Assembly: GCF_017876655.1 (NCBI RefSeq)
Contig: NZ_JAGIOK010000001.1
Coordinates: 434,001 to 498,000 of the forward strand
DNA length: 64,000 nt
Direction of reading: 5' to 3'
Origin: Microbacterium imperiale
GTDB taxonomy: Bacteria > Actinomycetota > Actinomycetes > Actinomycetales > Microbacteriaceae
This document shows positions 54,492 through 62,788 of this stretch, piece by piece. Under the pieces are notes generated by a model. That model searched no databases. It had not been told where the DNA came from and saw only the letters and a list, made by a program, of their open reading frames with translations. Numbering within the stretch: the first letter of the stretch is position 1; every line of letters starts with the position of its first letter. The position numbers and the translations under genes are program-made.

Positions 54492-56504
54492 ATGAGCACT
54501 GCCACGAATGTCGGAGCGACCGCCGTCAACACGATCAGCTGGCTGTCGGCATCCGACACGACGATCGTGGTCCCGGTCTACCAGCGGCAGTACCGCTGGG
54601 ACATCGGCGGCTGCGAACAGCTGCTCGCCGACATCCGCTCGGTATCGGCCGCCGACGACGCCCACACCCACTTCATCGGCTCCATCCTCTCGACCGCCAG
54701 CACGACAACGGAGGATGACGCCCAGCTCGTGCTCATCGACGGGCAGCAGCGCATCACGACGCTCATGCTGCTCGTCGCCGCCCTGCATCACACCCTGCGC
54801 GACGACGATCCCGAGCTCGCACGCGAACTCGAGCGCGTGCTGGCCCGGGCCGACGACCCCGCGCGCACGAAGCTGCGTCCCCACCGCGCCTGGGCCGACG
54901 TGTTCGAGAGCGTCGTGCTCGACCGCCGCGCCCCGGGCGAGGAGCATCGCGAGTCGCGGTTCGACGACAACTACGCGTTCTTCCGCAGCCAGATCCGCCC
55001 CGACGAGGCGCCGACGATCTGGCGGGGGCTGCAGAAGCTCGAGCACGTCGCGATCACGCTCGGCGAAGGAGCCAACGCCCAGCAGATCTTCGAGAGCCTG
55101 AACTCGACCGGCGAGCCGCTGCGCGACCACGAGCTCATCCACAACTACGTCCTCATGGGACTCTCGCACGGCGAGCAGATCGAGATCGAGAACGACTTCT
55201 GGGTGCCGATCGAGCGCAACACCGGCGACGCCATCGGCGCGTTCTGGAATCACTTTCTCGTGATGCTCACCGGCCGCGAGGTCCTCGTCACCGGTGGCCG
55301 CGGCGTCTACGACGTCTTCCGCCAGCAGTTCCCGCGGCTCGACATCGATACGCTGCGTGCGCACGCGGCCTCATGGCGGGAGTACTCCGAGATCTATCGC
55401 GAGATGGTCGACCCCGCCGCGAGCACGGATGCCGAACTGGCCCGTCAACTCGGCTACCTCAACGTGCTCGGGCGCAACATGTACCCGCTCGTGATGCGTC
55501 TCGTGCACGACGCCCGTGCCGGGCTCCTCCCCCGCGCCGAACTCCTCGCGCGGATCGAGGACGTGCAGGCGCTGCTGCTGCGCCGCACCGTCGTCGGGAT
55601 CGCCACCGACCGCCTCGTCGCACGCCTGTGCCGGGCCTACGCCCAGGGCGCGGACGCCCTCACCCGAGCCATCGCGCGCATCACGCCCTCGGACGAGCGC
55701 GTGCGCGTCGGCGTGAAGTACGGCGATCTGCCGCATCCGCGCTACGTGCTCGGCCGCCTCGCGGACGTCGATCCCGCGGCTCCGCTCGACGTCTCGCCGG
55801 TGTTCCCCGCCGCGGCGGGCGACGACTGGTCCGGCGACGGCCATCGCCGCTTCGCCGATTACAGCGAGGACGAGCAGAACAGTCACCGTGCGCTCGCGCA
55901 CACGCTGGGCAACCTGACGCTGCTCGAGCAGGACCTCGCGGAGCGCGCGCTCGACGCCACCTATCCCGAGCTGCGATCGCTTCTTCGCCGCAGCGACGTG
56001 GCGATGGCGCGCGAGGTCGCCGACAACGACAGCTGGGACACACGGGCGATCGGCGCCCGCACCGAGCGGCTCGCGCAGCGATTCGTCGAGGTGTGGCGAC
56101 GCCCGCCGCTGACCGGGATCGACGACGACAACCTGACCCCGATCCTCGACGCGAAGCTCCGCCGCGGATGGCCGCGCGGCTGGCAGCGCGAGTTCGACTA
56201 CGTCGAGTTCCGCGGCGAGCACTGGGAGGTGCCGGACGTCCGCTACCTCTTCAACCGCGTGTTCAAGCGGCTGTGGGTCGACTCCCGGCAGAGCGTCATC
56301 GACTTCAGCGCACGGCGCGGCGGCCCCGTGTACCCCGCCATGGCGTGGAACGGACAGTGGGACGAGCTCGGCGAGGGGAGCTACCTCTACATGGGTTGGG
56401 ACTCGCGCTACATGCTCACCGCCGTGCAGGGTGTCCTCGACGAAGCTGGCTGGGCCGCAGAGGTCTTCGTGAAGTACTCCTACATCGGCGACGCGATGCG
56501 CTGA
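54492..56504 (+). CDS. DUF262/DUF1524 (GmrSD-like) protein with altered HNH motif
   Basis: A 670-aa protein. The N-terminal DUF262 (ParB/Srx-like) domain has VPVYQRQYRW (27-36) and the D-G-Q-Q-R motif (83-87, in LVLIDGQQRITTL), which in GmrS-type proteins binds and hydrolyses nucleotide. The middle is helical. The C-terminal DUF1524-like part keeps LGNLTLL (472-478), but the preceding nuclease E-H-I-x-P motif reads S-P-V-F-P (435-439), so the key His is missing. GmrSD proteins are type IV restriction enzymes against modified phage DNA. Here nuclease activity is doubtful. GGAGAAT precedes ATG 54492, and TAGACT at 54452-54457 is a likely -10. Confidence 0.82.
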   Translation: MSTATNVGATAVNTISWLSASDTTIVVPVYQRQYRWDIGGCEQLLADIRSVSAADDAHTHFIGSILSTASTTTEDDAQLVLIDGQQRITTLMLLVAALHHTLRDDDPELARELERVLARADDPARTKLRPHRAWADVFESVVLDRRAPGEEHRESRFDDNYAFFRSQIRPDEAPTIWRGLQKLEHVAITLGEGANAQQIFESLNSTGEPLRDHELIHNYVLMGLSHGEQIEIENDFWVPIERNTGDAIGAFWNHFLVMLTGREVLVTGGRGVYDVFRQQFPRLDIDTLRAHAASWREYSEIYREMVDPAASTDAELARQLGYLNVLGRNMYPLVMRLVHDARAGLLPRAELLARIEDVQALLLRRTVVGIATDRLVARLCRAYAQGADALTRAIARITPSDERVRVGVKYGDLPHPRYVLGRLADVDPAAPLDVSPVFPAAAGDDWSGDGHRRFADYSEDEQNSHRALAHTLGNLTLLEQDLAERALDATYPELRSLLRRSDVAMAREVADNDSWDTRAIGARTERLAQRFVEVWRRPPLTGIDDDNLTPILDAKLRRGWPRGWQREFDYVEFRGEHWEVPDVRYLFNRVFKRLWVDSRQSVIDFSARRGGPVYPAMAWNGQWDELGEGSYLYMGWDSRYMLTAVQGVLDEAGWAAEVFVKYSYIGDAMR

Positions 56505-56525
56505 GGCGTAGCAGAGTCGCGGGTG

Positions 56526-56579
56526 CGTAGTCAACAACCCGCGCGAAGCGGGCGAGGAGCGTAGCTTCGCTGTTGTACG
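56526..56579. repeat. structured intergenic element (REP-like)
   Basis: In the 210-bp gap between the DUF262 and SDR genes, CGTAGTCAACA (56526-56536) is complementary to TGTTGTACG (56571-56579) with a 2-nt bulge. Two small hairpins lie inside: CCCGC-GCGAA-GCGGG (56538-56552) and AGCG-TAGCTT-CGCT (56558-56571). This three-way layout looks like the short extragenic palindromes dispersed in Microbacteriaceae. Only one copy is in this window, so the repeat status is not shown. Confidence 0.45.
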
Positions 56580-56630
56580 TGAGCGGCTCGGTAGAGACGG
56601 TGTTCGGGTCACTTTCTCCCAGACCTCACT

Positions 56631-56666
56631 GACGGCCCCGCTGTGAGTCACTCCAGCGGGGCCGTC
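56631..56666 (+). terminator. terminator before the SDR gene
   Basis: A 12-bp stem GACGGCCCCGCT / AGCGGGGCCGTC around a 12-nt loop, followed by CCCCTTTCC. It ends the DUF262 transcript and insulates the downstream gene. Confidence 0.75.
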
Positions 56667-56703
56667 CCCTTTCCTCTGTGCCGGTTCCGGGGGTGGTTGG
56701 ACG

Positions 56704-56709
56704 TACAAT
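56704..56709 (+). promoter_or_regulatory. -10 of a leaderless promoter
   Basis: TACAAT, a near-consensus -10, lies 5 bases before the GTG start of the SDR gene at 56715. The RNA would start at or next to that GTG. Confidence 0.6.
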
Positions 56710-56714
56710 CGCGT

Positions 56715-58196
56715 GTGCTCCCCGACACGCTCTCCCCGACTTCCGTCGCGCCCAGCGGCATCGACCCCGACGATCTCGCCGCTACCCTGCGCGTTCTCGC
56801 GCAGCTGGCCGACATCGACCATCGGCATCCCGACTACGCGACCGTTCGGCAGGCGACCGCCGCGATGTTCAAGGCGGCGAAGAAGGTGCGCCGGCGCGAG
56901 ATCCGGGATGCCGTCGCCTCGGCCGACCGCGCCGTCGTCCATGCCACGGCGACGGGAGCTCCGGATCGGATCGACGACGAGACCCGCGGCATCCCCATCT
57001 CGTCCTCGACCACCGCGCCGATCGCCGGCACGCTCATCAAGGCGCGCGCCTGCTACATCTGCAAGCAGCCGTACACGATCGTCGACGCGTTCTACCACCA
57101 GCTCTGCCCGGACTGCGCGGCGATGAGCCACGCCAAGCGCGACGCGCGCACCGACCTCTCCGGCCGCCGCGCCCTCCTGACGGGTGGCCGCGCCAAGATC
57201 GGCATGTACATCGCGCTGCGACTGCTGCGCGACGGCGCTCACACGACGATCACCACGCGCTTCCCGCGGGATGCGGTCCGCCGGTTCCGGAGCCTGCCCG
57301 ACTCGGCCGAGTGGATCGATCGCCTCAAGATCGTGGGCATCGACCTGCGCGACCCCGCACAGGTCGTCGGCCTCGCCGACGATGTCGCCGCGGCGGGTCA
57401 CCTCGACATCCTCATCAACAACGCGACGCAGACCGTTCGCCGCTCCCCGGGCGCTTACCAGCCGCTCGTCGACGCCGAGCTGTCGCCGCTGCCCGACGGC
57501 CCGCTGCCCGAGCTGGTCACGTTCGGTCACACCAACGACATGCACCCGCAGGCGCTCGAGCGCTCGGTCAACGCGCACCCGATCCTCGCCGCCGCCGCCT
57601 CGCGTGCCGACGAGCTGACGGAACAGGCCATGGCCGCCGGTTCCAGCTCGCTCGAGCGACTCGCCGCCGGCACCGCGATCGACGCGGGCGGCCTCATCCC
57701 CGACCTCGACGGCGTGAACTCATGGACCCAGCGCGTCGGCGACGTCGACCCGCTCGAGATGCTCGAGGTGCAGCTGGCGAACACGACGGCGCCGTTCCTG
57801 CTCGTCTCGAAGCTGCGTGCCTCGCTCGCGGCGAGCCCGGCACGCCGGACCTACGTCGTCAACGTCAGTGCGATGGAGGGCGTGTTCAACCGCGGCTACA
57901 AGGGCCCGGGCCACCCGCACACCAACATGGCCAAAGCCGCCGTGAACATGCTGACGCGCACGAGCGCCCGCGAGATGTTCGAGACCGACGGCATCCTCAT
58001 GACGAGCGTCGACACCGGCTGGATCACCGACGAGCGCCCGCACCCGACGAAGGTGCGCCTCGCCGAAGAGGGCTTCCACGCCCCGCTCGACCTCGTCGAC
58101 GGCGCCGCGCGCGTCTACGACCCGATCGTCCGCGGCGAGGCCGGCGAGGACCTGTTCGGCGTGTTCCTCAAGGACTACTCCCCCGGCGCATGGTGA
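56715..58196 (+). CDS. divergent SDR oxidoreductase with N-terminal zinc ribbon
   Basis: A 493-aa protein. Residues 1-105 are helical and unrecognised. A four-Cys zinc ribbon follows (C113-x2-C116 ... C131-x2-C134; CYICKQP and CPDC), then an NAD(P)-binding Rossmann domain with TGGRAKIG (156-163) and ILINNATQTVRR. The usual SDR Y-x3-K reads T-N-M-A-K (T403, K407) in HPHTNMAKAAVNML, so the catalytic Tyr is replaced while Lys and a nearby Ser (VNVSAMEG) remain. An insertion (about 250-330) interrupts the Rossmann domain. The leaderless GTG 56715 is chosen from the -10. The substrate is unknown. Confidence 0.78.
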   Translation: MLPDTLSPTSVAPSGIDPDDLAATLRVLAQLADIDHRHPDYATVRQATAAMFKAAKKVRRREIRDAVASADRAVVHATATGAPDRIDDETRGIPISSSTTAPIAGTLIKARACYICKQPYTIVDAFYHQLCPDCAAMSHAKRDARTDLSGRRALLTGGRAKIGMYIALRLLRDGAHTTITTRFPRDAVRRFRSLPDSAEWIDRLKIVGIDLRDPAQVVGLADDVAAAGHLDILINNATQTVRRSPGAYQPLVDAELSPLPDGPLPELVTFGHTNDMHPQALERSVNAHPILAAAASRADELTEQAMAAGSSSLERLAAGTAIDAGGLIPDLDGVNSWTQRVGDVDPLEMLEVQLANTTAPFLLVSKLRASLAASPARRTYVVNVSAMEGVFNRGYKGPGHPHTNMAKAAVNMLTRTSAREMFETDGILMTSVDTGWITDERPHPTKVRLAEEGFHAPLDLVDGAARVYDPIVRGEAGEDLFGVFLKDYSPGAW

Positions 58197-58402
58197 GACT
58201 TCCGGCCCCCGGGAACCGCGTCGTCGTCCGCTACCTGCTGCCGACGGGGCAGGCCACCGATGTCCTCGGCGAGCTGCTGAGCGCCGACGACGAGCTGGTC
58301 GTCGTCGATGGCAAGCGTGGCGTCGAGCGCATTCGCCGCACGGACATCGTTGCCGCTAAGCCGGTGCCCCCGCCGCCGGCGCCGCGACCGCGTCGCACCT
58401 GA
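58190..58402 (+). CDS. 70-aa SH3-like mini-protein
   Basis: Starts at ATG 58190, overlapping the SDR stop by 7 bp. The sequence (GNRVVVRYLLPTG, ATDVLGELL, ELVVVDGKRG, RRTDIVAAKPVP) resembles the SH3-like N-terminal domain found fused to a GNAT in Rv0428c-type proteins, but no acetyltransferase follows here. The tail is Pro/Arg rich. A protein- or nucleic-acid-binding role is inferred at best. Confidence 0.65.
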   Translation: MVRLPAPGNRVVVRYLLPTGQATDVLGELLSADDELVVVDGKRGVERIRRTDIVAAKPVPPPPAPRPRRT

Positions 58403-58445
58403 GACCGCAGCACCGCATGACGCGCATGGACGCTGCGCGTCGGCG

Positions 58446-58658
58446 TCAGTCCGAGGCCCCGCCGTCGCCCGCGCCGGGGTCGGCCACCGGGATCGGGATC
58501 GACGCGATGCCGGAGGCGGAGCCGAAGACGGCCGCGCCCGGGTCCGCGACCGGCGGCGCGTCCGGCAGCAGTTCGGCGTCGGAGCGCGGGCGGTGCGGCT
58601 CGGACGGCAGTCCGGCCCACTCGCTCGGGTCTTCGGGTCGCTGCGTGAAGAGTCCCAT
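58446..58658 (-). CDS. conserved 70-aa acidic protein, unknown
   Basis: Begins MGLFTQRPEDPSEWAGLPSE, a strongly polar, Pro/Ala/Gly-rich, probably unfolded protein seen in related genomes. No domain. A 12-codon N-terminal extension (to 58694) is possible but less likely. It is convergent with the SH3-like gene and divergent from the MFS gene. Confidence 0.55.
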   Translation of the reverse strand: MGLFTQRPEDPSEWAGLPSEPHRPRSDAELLPDAPPVADPGAAVFGSASGIASIPIPVADPGAGDGGASD

Positions 58659-58768
58659 ACGTCCATTGTCGCGCTGCGGGGCGCCCCTCGACACAGCCGA
58701 CGGATCGTCTTGGGAGGATCGTTCTCGGCGGCGTGCCGCCGGCGCCCCGAGGATCGAGAGGGACTGAC

Positions 58769-60016
58769 GTGCGAAATCCGCCTCCCGAAGCCGACGCTCC
58801 GCGTGCTCCCCACACGCCGGTGCTGCTCGCGACGCAGCTTCTCTTCAACACGGGCTTCTACGCGGTTGTCCCGTTCCTCGCACTCGTCCTCTCGGAAGAT
58901 TTCGGTGTCGCGGCGGCTGCCGTCGGGCTCATCCTGGGCGTGCGCACCTTCGCGCAACAGGGCATGTTCCTCGTCGGCGGTGTGCTCGCCGACCGCATCG
59001 GCGCCCGCCGCGTGATTCTCCTCGGGTGCGCCGTCCGGGTCGCCGGGTTCGCGACGTTGGCTGCGTCCCTCATGGTGGCGTCGCCACAGCTCGCGCTGTT
59101 CGTCACGGGTACCGTGCTCACGGGTCTGGGCGGCGCGCTCTTCTCACCGGGACTCAACGTCCTGCTCGCGGATGCCGAGCACCGCCGCTCCCCGGCGGTG
59201 CACGGACGACGCGCATCACTCTTCGCCTGGCTGAGCATCACGGGTGAGCTGGGCGCCGTGATCGGCCCGATCCTCGGCGCGGCACTTCTCGGTTGGGGCT
59301 TCGCCACGGTCGCCCTCTTCGGTGCCGCCTTCTTCGTTCTCATCGGGCTGTTCCTGGCGTACGCGTTGCCGGCGCCGACGCGCGTCGCGGCTCGCGGAGC
59401 ACATGACACCCGCCACGGACGGTGGTGGTCGCTGCGCGATCGCCGCTTCGTCGGCTTCTCGACCGCGCACGCAGCTGATCTGCTCGCCTACAACCAGCTC
59501 TACCTCGCCCTACCGCTGCAGCTGGCGATGACGCCCGGCGCTGCGCCGGCGACGGCGGCGATGTTCGCGTGGGTCTCGCTGCTCACGCTCACGCTCCAGC
59601 TGCCCGTGGCCCGCTGGTCGGCGTCCGTGGGCGCGGCGGTCGCGCTGCGGACCGGGTACCTGCTGTCGGCCGCCGGATTCGCCGTCATGGCGGTCGGCGC
59701 GCTGTCGCCCGTGACGGATGCGGTGCGCGTCACGATCGTCTTCGTCGCTGCGTCGCTCGTCGTGATGGGTCACATGACGACCCATCCCACTGCGCTGTCG
59801 CTCGCCCCTCGCTTCGCGGGGCTCCACCCCACCGGATCGTTCTTCGGCCTGCTTGCGACCTGCGGCGGCATCGCGGTGCTCGTGGGCAACCTCATCTTCG
59901 GCGCGCTTCTCGGAATCGACGGGATGCCGGCCGCGGCATGGCTCTTCCTCGCCGCGCCGCTCATCGTCGCGGCGCTCGTGGCCCCTCGGCTGGTGCCGGC
60001 GAATCGTCCGGCGTGA
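58769..60016 (+). CDS. MFS transporter
   Basis: A 415-aa transporter with 12 predicted membrane segments and the MFS motif A after segment 2 (GGVLADRIGARRV). TGTVLTGLGGALFSPGLNVL and ELGAVIGPILGAALLGWGF fit drug-exporter-like MFS (MdtH-type). Substrate unknown. GTG 58769 follows GAGAGGGACTGAC. It ends just before a bidirectional terminator. Confidence 0.85.
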   Translation: MRNPPPEADAPRAPHTPVLLATQLLFNTGFYAVVPFLALVLSEDFGVAAAAVGLILGVRTFAQQGMFLVGGVLADRIGARRVILLGCAVRVAGFATLAASLMVASPQLALFVTGTVLTGLGGALFSPGLNVLLADAEHRRSPAVHGRRASLFAWLSITGELGAVIGPILGAALLGWGFATVALFGAAFFVLIGLFLAYALPAPTRVAARGAHDTRHGRWWSLRDRRFVGFSTAHAADLLAYNQLYLALPLQLAMTPGAAPATAAMFAWVSLLTLTLQLPVARWSASVGAAVALRTGYLLSAAGFAVMAVGALSPVTDAVRVTIVFVAASLVVMGHMTTHPTALSLAPRFAGLHPTGSFFGLLATCGGIAVLVGNLIFGALLGIDGMPAAAWLFLAAPLIVAALVAPRLVPANRPA

Positions 60017-60040
60017 CGTCCGTACGCGCCAGAGAAGCAG

Positions 60041-60064
60041 AAAACCCCGCCTGAGCGGGGTTTT
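60041..60064. terminator. bidirectional terminator
   Basis: A 10-bp stem AAAACCCCGC / GCGGGGTTTT with loop CTGA lies between the MFS gene (plus) and tRNA-Gln (minus). T runs are present on both strands. Confidence 0.9.
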
Positions 60065-60071
60065 CGTGAAG

Positions 60072-60143
60072 CTGGGGTACCTGGACTCGAACCAAGAACA
60101 ACTGAACCAGAATCAGCCGTGTTGCCAATTACACCATACCCCA
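60072..60143 (-). tRNA. tRNA-Gln (anticodon CTG)
   Basis: A 72-nt tRNA on the minus strand: acceptor TGGGGTA with TACCCCA, discriminator G; anticodon loop TTCTGGT, anticodon CTG; T arm contains GGTTCGAGTCC. It lies 83 bp downstream of gltX on the same strand. Confidence 0.93.
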
Positions 60144-60226
60144 TGGTCGGTTTGACCTCAGTCGCACCGAGGATCAACTATACCTGACGGATGCGGTGCG
60201 ACCTAACCGACCGCCGCCCGGGCGCG

Positions 60227-61741
60227 TCAGCCGACGCGCTGCACGAGAGCGTCGAGCCGTCGGATGGTCTCGGCCTTGCCGAGAAGCTCCATCGACTCGA
60301 ACAGCGGCGGCGAGACGCGACGGCCGCTGAGGGCGACACGCAGCGGGCCGTAGGCGACGCGCGGCTTGAGGCCGAGCCCCTCGATCAGCGCGGGGGCCAG
60401 AGCGTCCTGCACGGCCGCGGCCGTGAACCCCTGCTCGGGAACCAGCTCGAGGGCGCCGACCGACGCGACGAGCACCTCGCCCGCGTTCGCCGGAAGGCCC
60501 GACAGCGCGTCGTCGTCGTACGCGATGTCGGAACGGAACAGGAAGCCGAGCAGCCCCGGCGCGTCACCGAGCAGCTGCATCCGCTCCTGCACGAGCGGCG
60601 CGGCGGCCTCGAGGATCTCGCGCTCGCCCGCGGTGGGCGGGTTCTCGATCAGGCCCGCACCGGCGAGGTAGGGCACGAGGCGCTCGGCGAAGTCGGCCGG
60701 CGCGAGCATCCGCACGTGGTCGCCGTTGATCGACTCGGCCTTCTTCTGATCGAACCGGGCGGGGTTGGGGTTCACGTCGGCGATGTCGAACGCGGCGATG
60801 AGCTCGTCGCGCGAGAAGACGTCGCGGTCGGCCGCGATCGACCAGCCCAGCAGCGACAGGTAGTTGAGCAGCCCCTCGTGGATGAAGCCCTTCTCGCGCT
60901 GCAGGAAGAGGTCGGCTTTCGGGTCGCGCTTCGACAGCTTCTTGTTGCCGGTCTCGCCGAGCACGAGAGGCATGTGGCCGAATCGCGGCACGAAGTCGGT
61001 GACACCCGCCTCGATGAGCGCGGCGTACAGGGCGAGCTGGCGCGCCGTCGAGGGCATGAGGTCCTCGCCGCGCAGGACGTGCGTGATGCCCATGAGCGCG
61101 TCGTCGACGGGGTTTACGAACGTGTACAGCGGGATGCCGCCGGCGCGCACGATCACGAAGTCGGGGAACGACCCGGCGGGGAATGTGACCTCGCCGCGGA
61201 TGAGGTCGACGTAGGTCAGGTCGTGGTCGGGCACGCGCAGGCGCCACGCGGGCTCGCGCCCCTCGGCACGGAAGGCGGCCTTCTGCTCGTCGGTGAGGTC
61301 ACGGTCGTAGTTGTCGTAGCCGAGCTGCTTCGCGCGGCCGTTGGCCTCGTTGCGCGCATCGATCTCTTCGGCCGTCGAATACGACTCGTAGACGACGCCG
61401 GCGGCGATGAGCTTGTCGAGCACTCCGCGGTAGAGCTCGTGACGCTGCGACTGGCGGTACGGGGCGTGCGGACCGCCCTTCTCGACGCCCTCGTCCCAGT
61501 CGATCTCGAGCCAACGCAGCGCCTCGAGCAGCTGCTGGTAGCTCTCCTCGCTGTCACGCGCGGCGTCGGTGTCTTCGATGCGGAAGACCATCTTGCCGCC
61601 GTTGTGGCGCGCGTAGGCCCAGTTGAACAGGGCCGTGCGGATGAGACCGACGTGCGGCAGACCGGTCGGCGAGGGGCAGAACCGCACACGGATGTCGGAT
61701 CCGATGGCGGTCGTGGTGGCGGGGTGAGGTGCGCTGGACAT
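60227..61741 (-). CDS. gltX: glutamyl-tRNA synthetase
   Basis: Charges tRNA-Glu, and in bacteria without GlnRS also tRNA-Gln. It has 504 aa, class I. The HIGH motif is [20 protein letters not shown], the KMSKS motif is [11 protein letters not shown], and the anticodon-binding helical domain forms the C-terminal 190 residues. Lineage suggests the non-discriminating type, but sequence alone does not prove it. Confidence 0.96.
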   Translation of the reverse strand: MSSAPHPATTTAIGSDIRVRFCPSPTGLPHVGLIRTALFNWAYARHNGGKMVFRIEDTDAARDSEESYQQLLEALRWLEIDWDEGVEKGGPHAPYRQSQRHELYRGVLDKLIAAGVVYESYSTAEEIDARNEANGRAKQLGYDNYDRDLTDEQKAAFRAEGREPAWRLRVPDHDLTYVDLIRGEVTFPAGSFPDFVIVRAGGIPLYTFVNPVDDALMGITHVLRGEDLMPSTARQLALYAALIEAGVTDFVPRFGHMPLVLGETGNKKLSKRDPKADLFLQREKGFIHEGLLNYLSLLGWSIAADRDVFSRDELIAAFDIADVNPNPARFDQKKAESINGDHVRMLAPADFAERLVPYLAGAGLIENPPTAGEREILEAAAPLVQERMQLLGDAPGLLGFLFRSDIAYDDDALSGLPANAGEVLVASVGALELVPEQGFTAAAVQDALAPALIEGLGLKPRVAYGPLRVALSGRRVSPPLFESMELLGKAETIRRLDALVQRVG

Positions 61742-61751
61742 CCCCTCCAGC

Positions 61752-62708
61752 TTAGTTCTCGCGCGCGCCGGTGCCGGTGAGCTCCCCCACCACGGCTCGG
61801 AGATGGCCGAGCACGGATGCCACCGCCGGAACGCGTCCCGCTCCCCCGGCCGACACGGCGTGGATCGCGCGACGCTCGCTCGCCGGCAACGGCCGGGTCA
61901 CGACACCCGGCAGGACGGGGAACGACGACACCGCGAGTCCCGGCAGCGTCGCGACGCCGATTCCCTGCGCGACGAGCTGTTCGACGGCGACGAAGTTGTC
62001 GGTCTCGAAGCGGATGGCCGGGACGAAGCCCGCGCGCCCGCACACCTCGAGCAGGTGCCCCCGGCAGCGCGGGCACCCGGCGATCCAGTCCTCGTCGGCG
62101 AGCGGGGCGATCTCGATCGGGCCGGCGCCGCCCGCGGCTGGGTGGTCGGCCGGCAGCACCGCGAGCAGCTCGTCGTAGCCGATCACCTCGGTATCGAGCC
62201 CACGGGCGCTCTCGCCGTGCGGATCGCTGCGGTCGCCGGGGTAGCCGAATGTGAGCGCGATGTCGGCCCGGTCGGCGCGGACGTCCGCGATCGCCTCCGG
62301 CGGCTCCGCCTCGACGTAGGTCAGCGTGAGCCCGGGCTCGGCCTGAGCGAGCCGATCCATCAGGCGCGGCAGCACCGTCGGCGACGCCGAGGGGAAACCG
62401 ACCATGCGGACGGTTCCCGACCGCAGCCCGGCCAGCTCCGCGAGCTCTCCGGAAGCCGCCTCGATGACGGTCGCGACGGCGGCGGCGTGCCGGGCGATGA
62501 CGCGGCCGGCCTCGGTCAGCCGCATCCGTCTTCCGACGCGTTCCACGACGGGTACTCCGAGCCGCTGCTCGAGCCGTTTGACCTGCTGACTCACCGCCGG
62601 CTGACTGTAGCCGAGGGATGTCGCGGCGGCGGTGATCGAGCCGCCGTCGGCGATCGCGCGCACGATGCGCAGCTCGGCGACGTCGAGACGGTAGTCGGGG
62701 GCGCTCAT
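61752..62708 (-). CDS. LysR family transcriptional regulator
   Basis: A 318-aa LTTR: N-terminal winged HTH ([20 protein letters not shown], then [16 protein letters not shown]) and a periplasmic-binding-like effector domain. ATG 62708 lies 6 nt after TTATCT and would give a nearly leaderless transcript; ATG 62714 and TTG 62744 are alternatives. A divergent class-V aminotransferase-like gene 80 bp away is the likely target. It ends 10 bp before gltX. Confidence 0.88.
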   Translation of the reverse strand: MSAPDYRLDVAELRIVRAIADGGSITAAATSLGYSQPAVSQQVKRLEQRLGVPVVERVGRRMRLTEAGRVIARHAAAVATVIEAASGELAELAGLRSGTVRMVGFPSASPTVLPRLMDRLAQAEPGLTLTYVEAEPPEAIADVRADRADIALTFGYPGDRSDPHGESARGLDTEVIGYDELLAVLPADHPAAGGAGPIEIAPLADEDWIAGCPRCRGHLLEVCGRAGFVPAIRFETDNFVAVEQLVAQGIGVATLPGLAVSSFPVLPGVVTRPLPASERRAIHAVSAGGAGRVPAVASVLGHLRAVVGELTGTGAREN

Positions 62709-62734
62709 GCTCATAGATAACTGGACGTGATGCT

Positions 62735-62744
62735 TTGCATGCAA
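62735..62744. promoter_or_regulatory. palindrome in the LysR/aminotransferase gap
   Basis: TTGCATGCAA, a perfect 10-bp palindrome, lies in the 80-bp gap. Its position between divergent starts suits a LysR-type binding half or full site. Confidence 0.35.
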
Positions 62745-62788
62745 GTCCTGCCGTAGACCAATACGTCGTGTTGATCGACGCTGGAACC

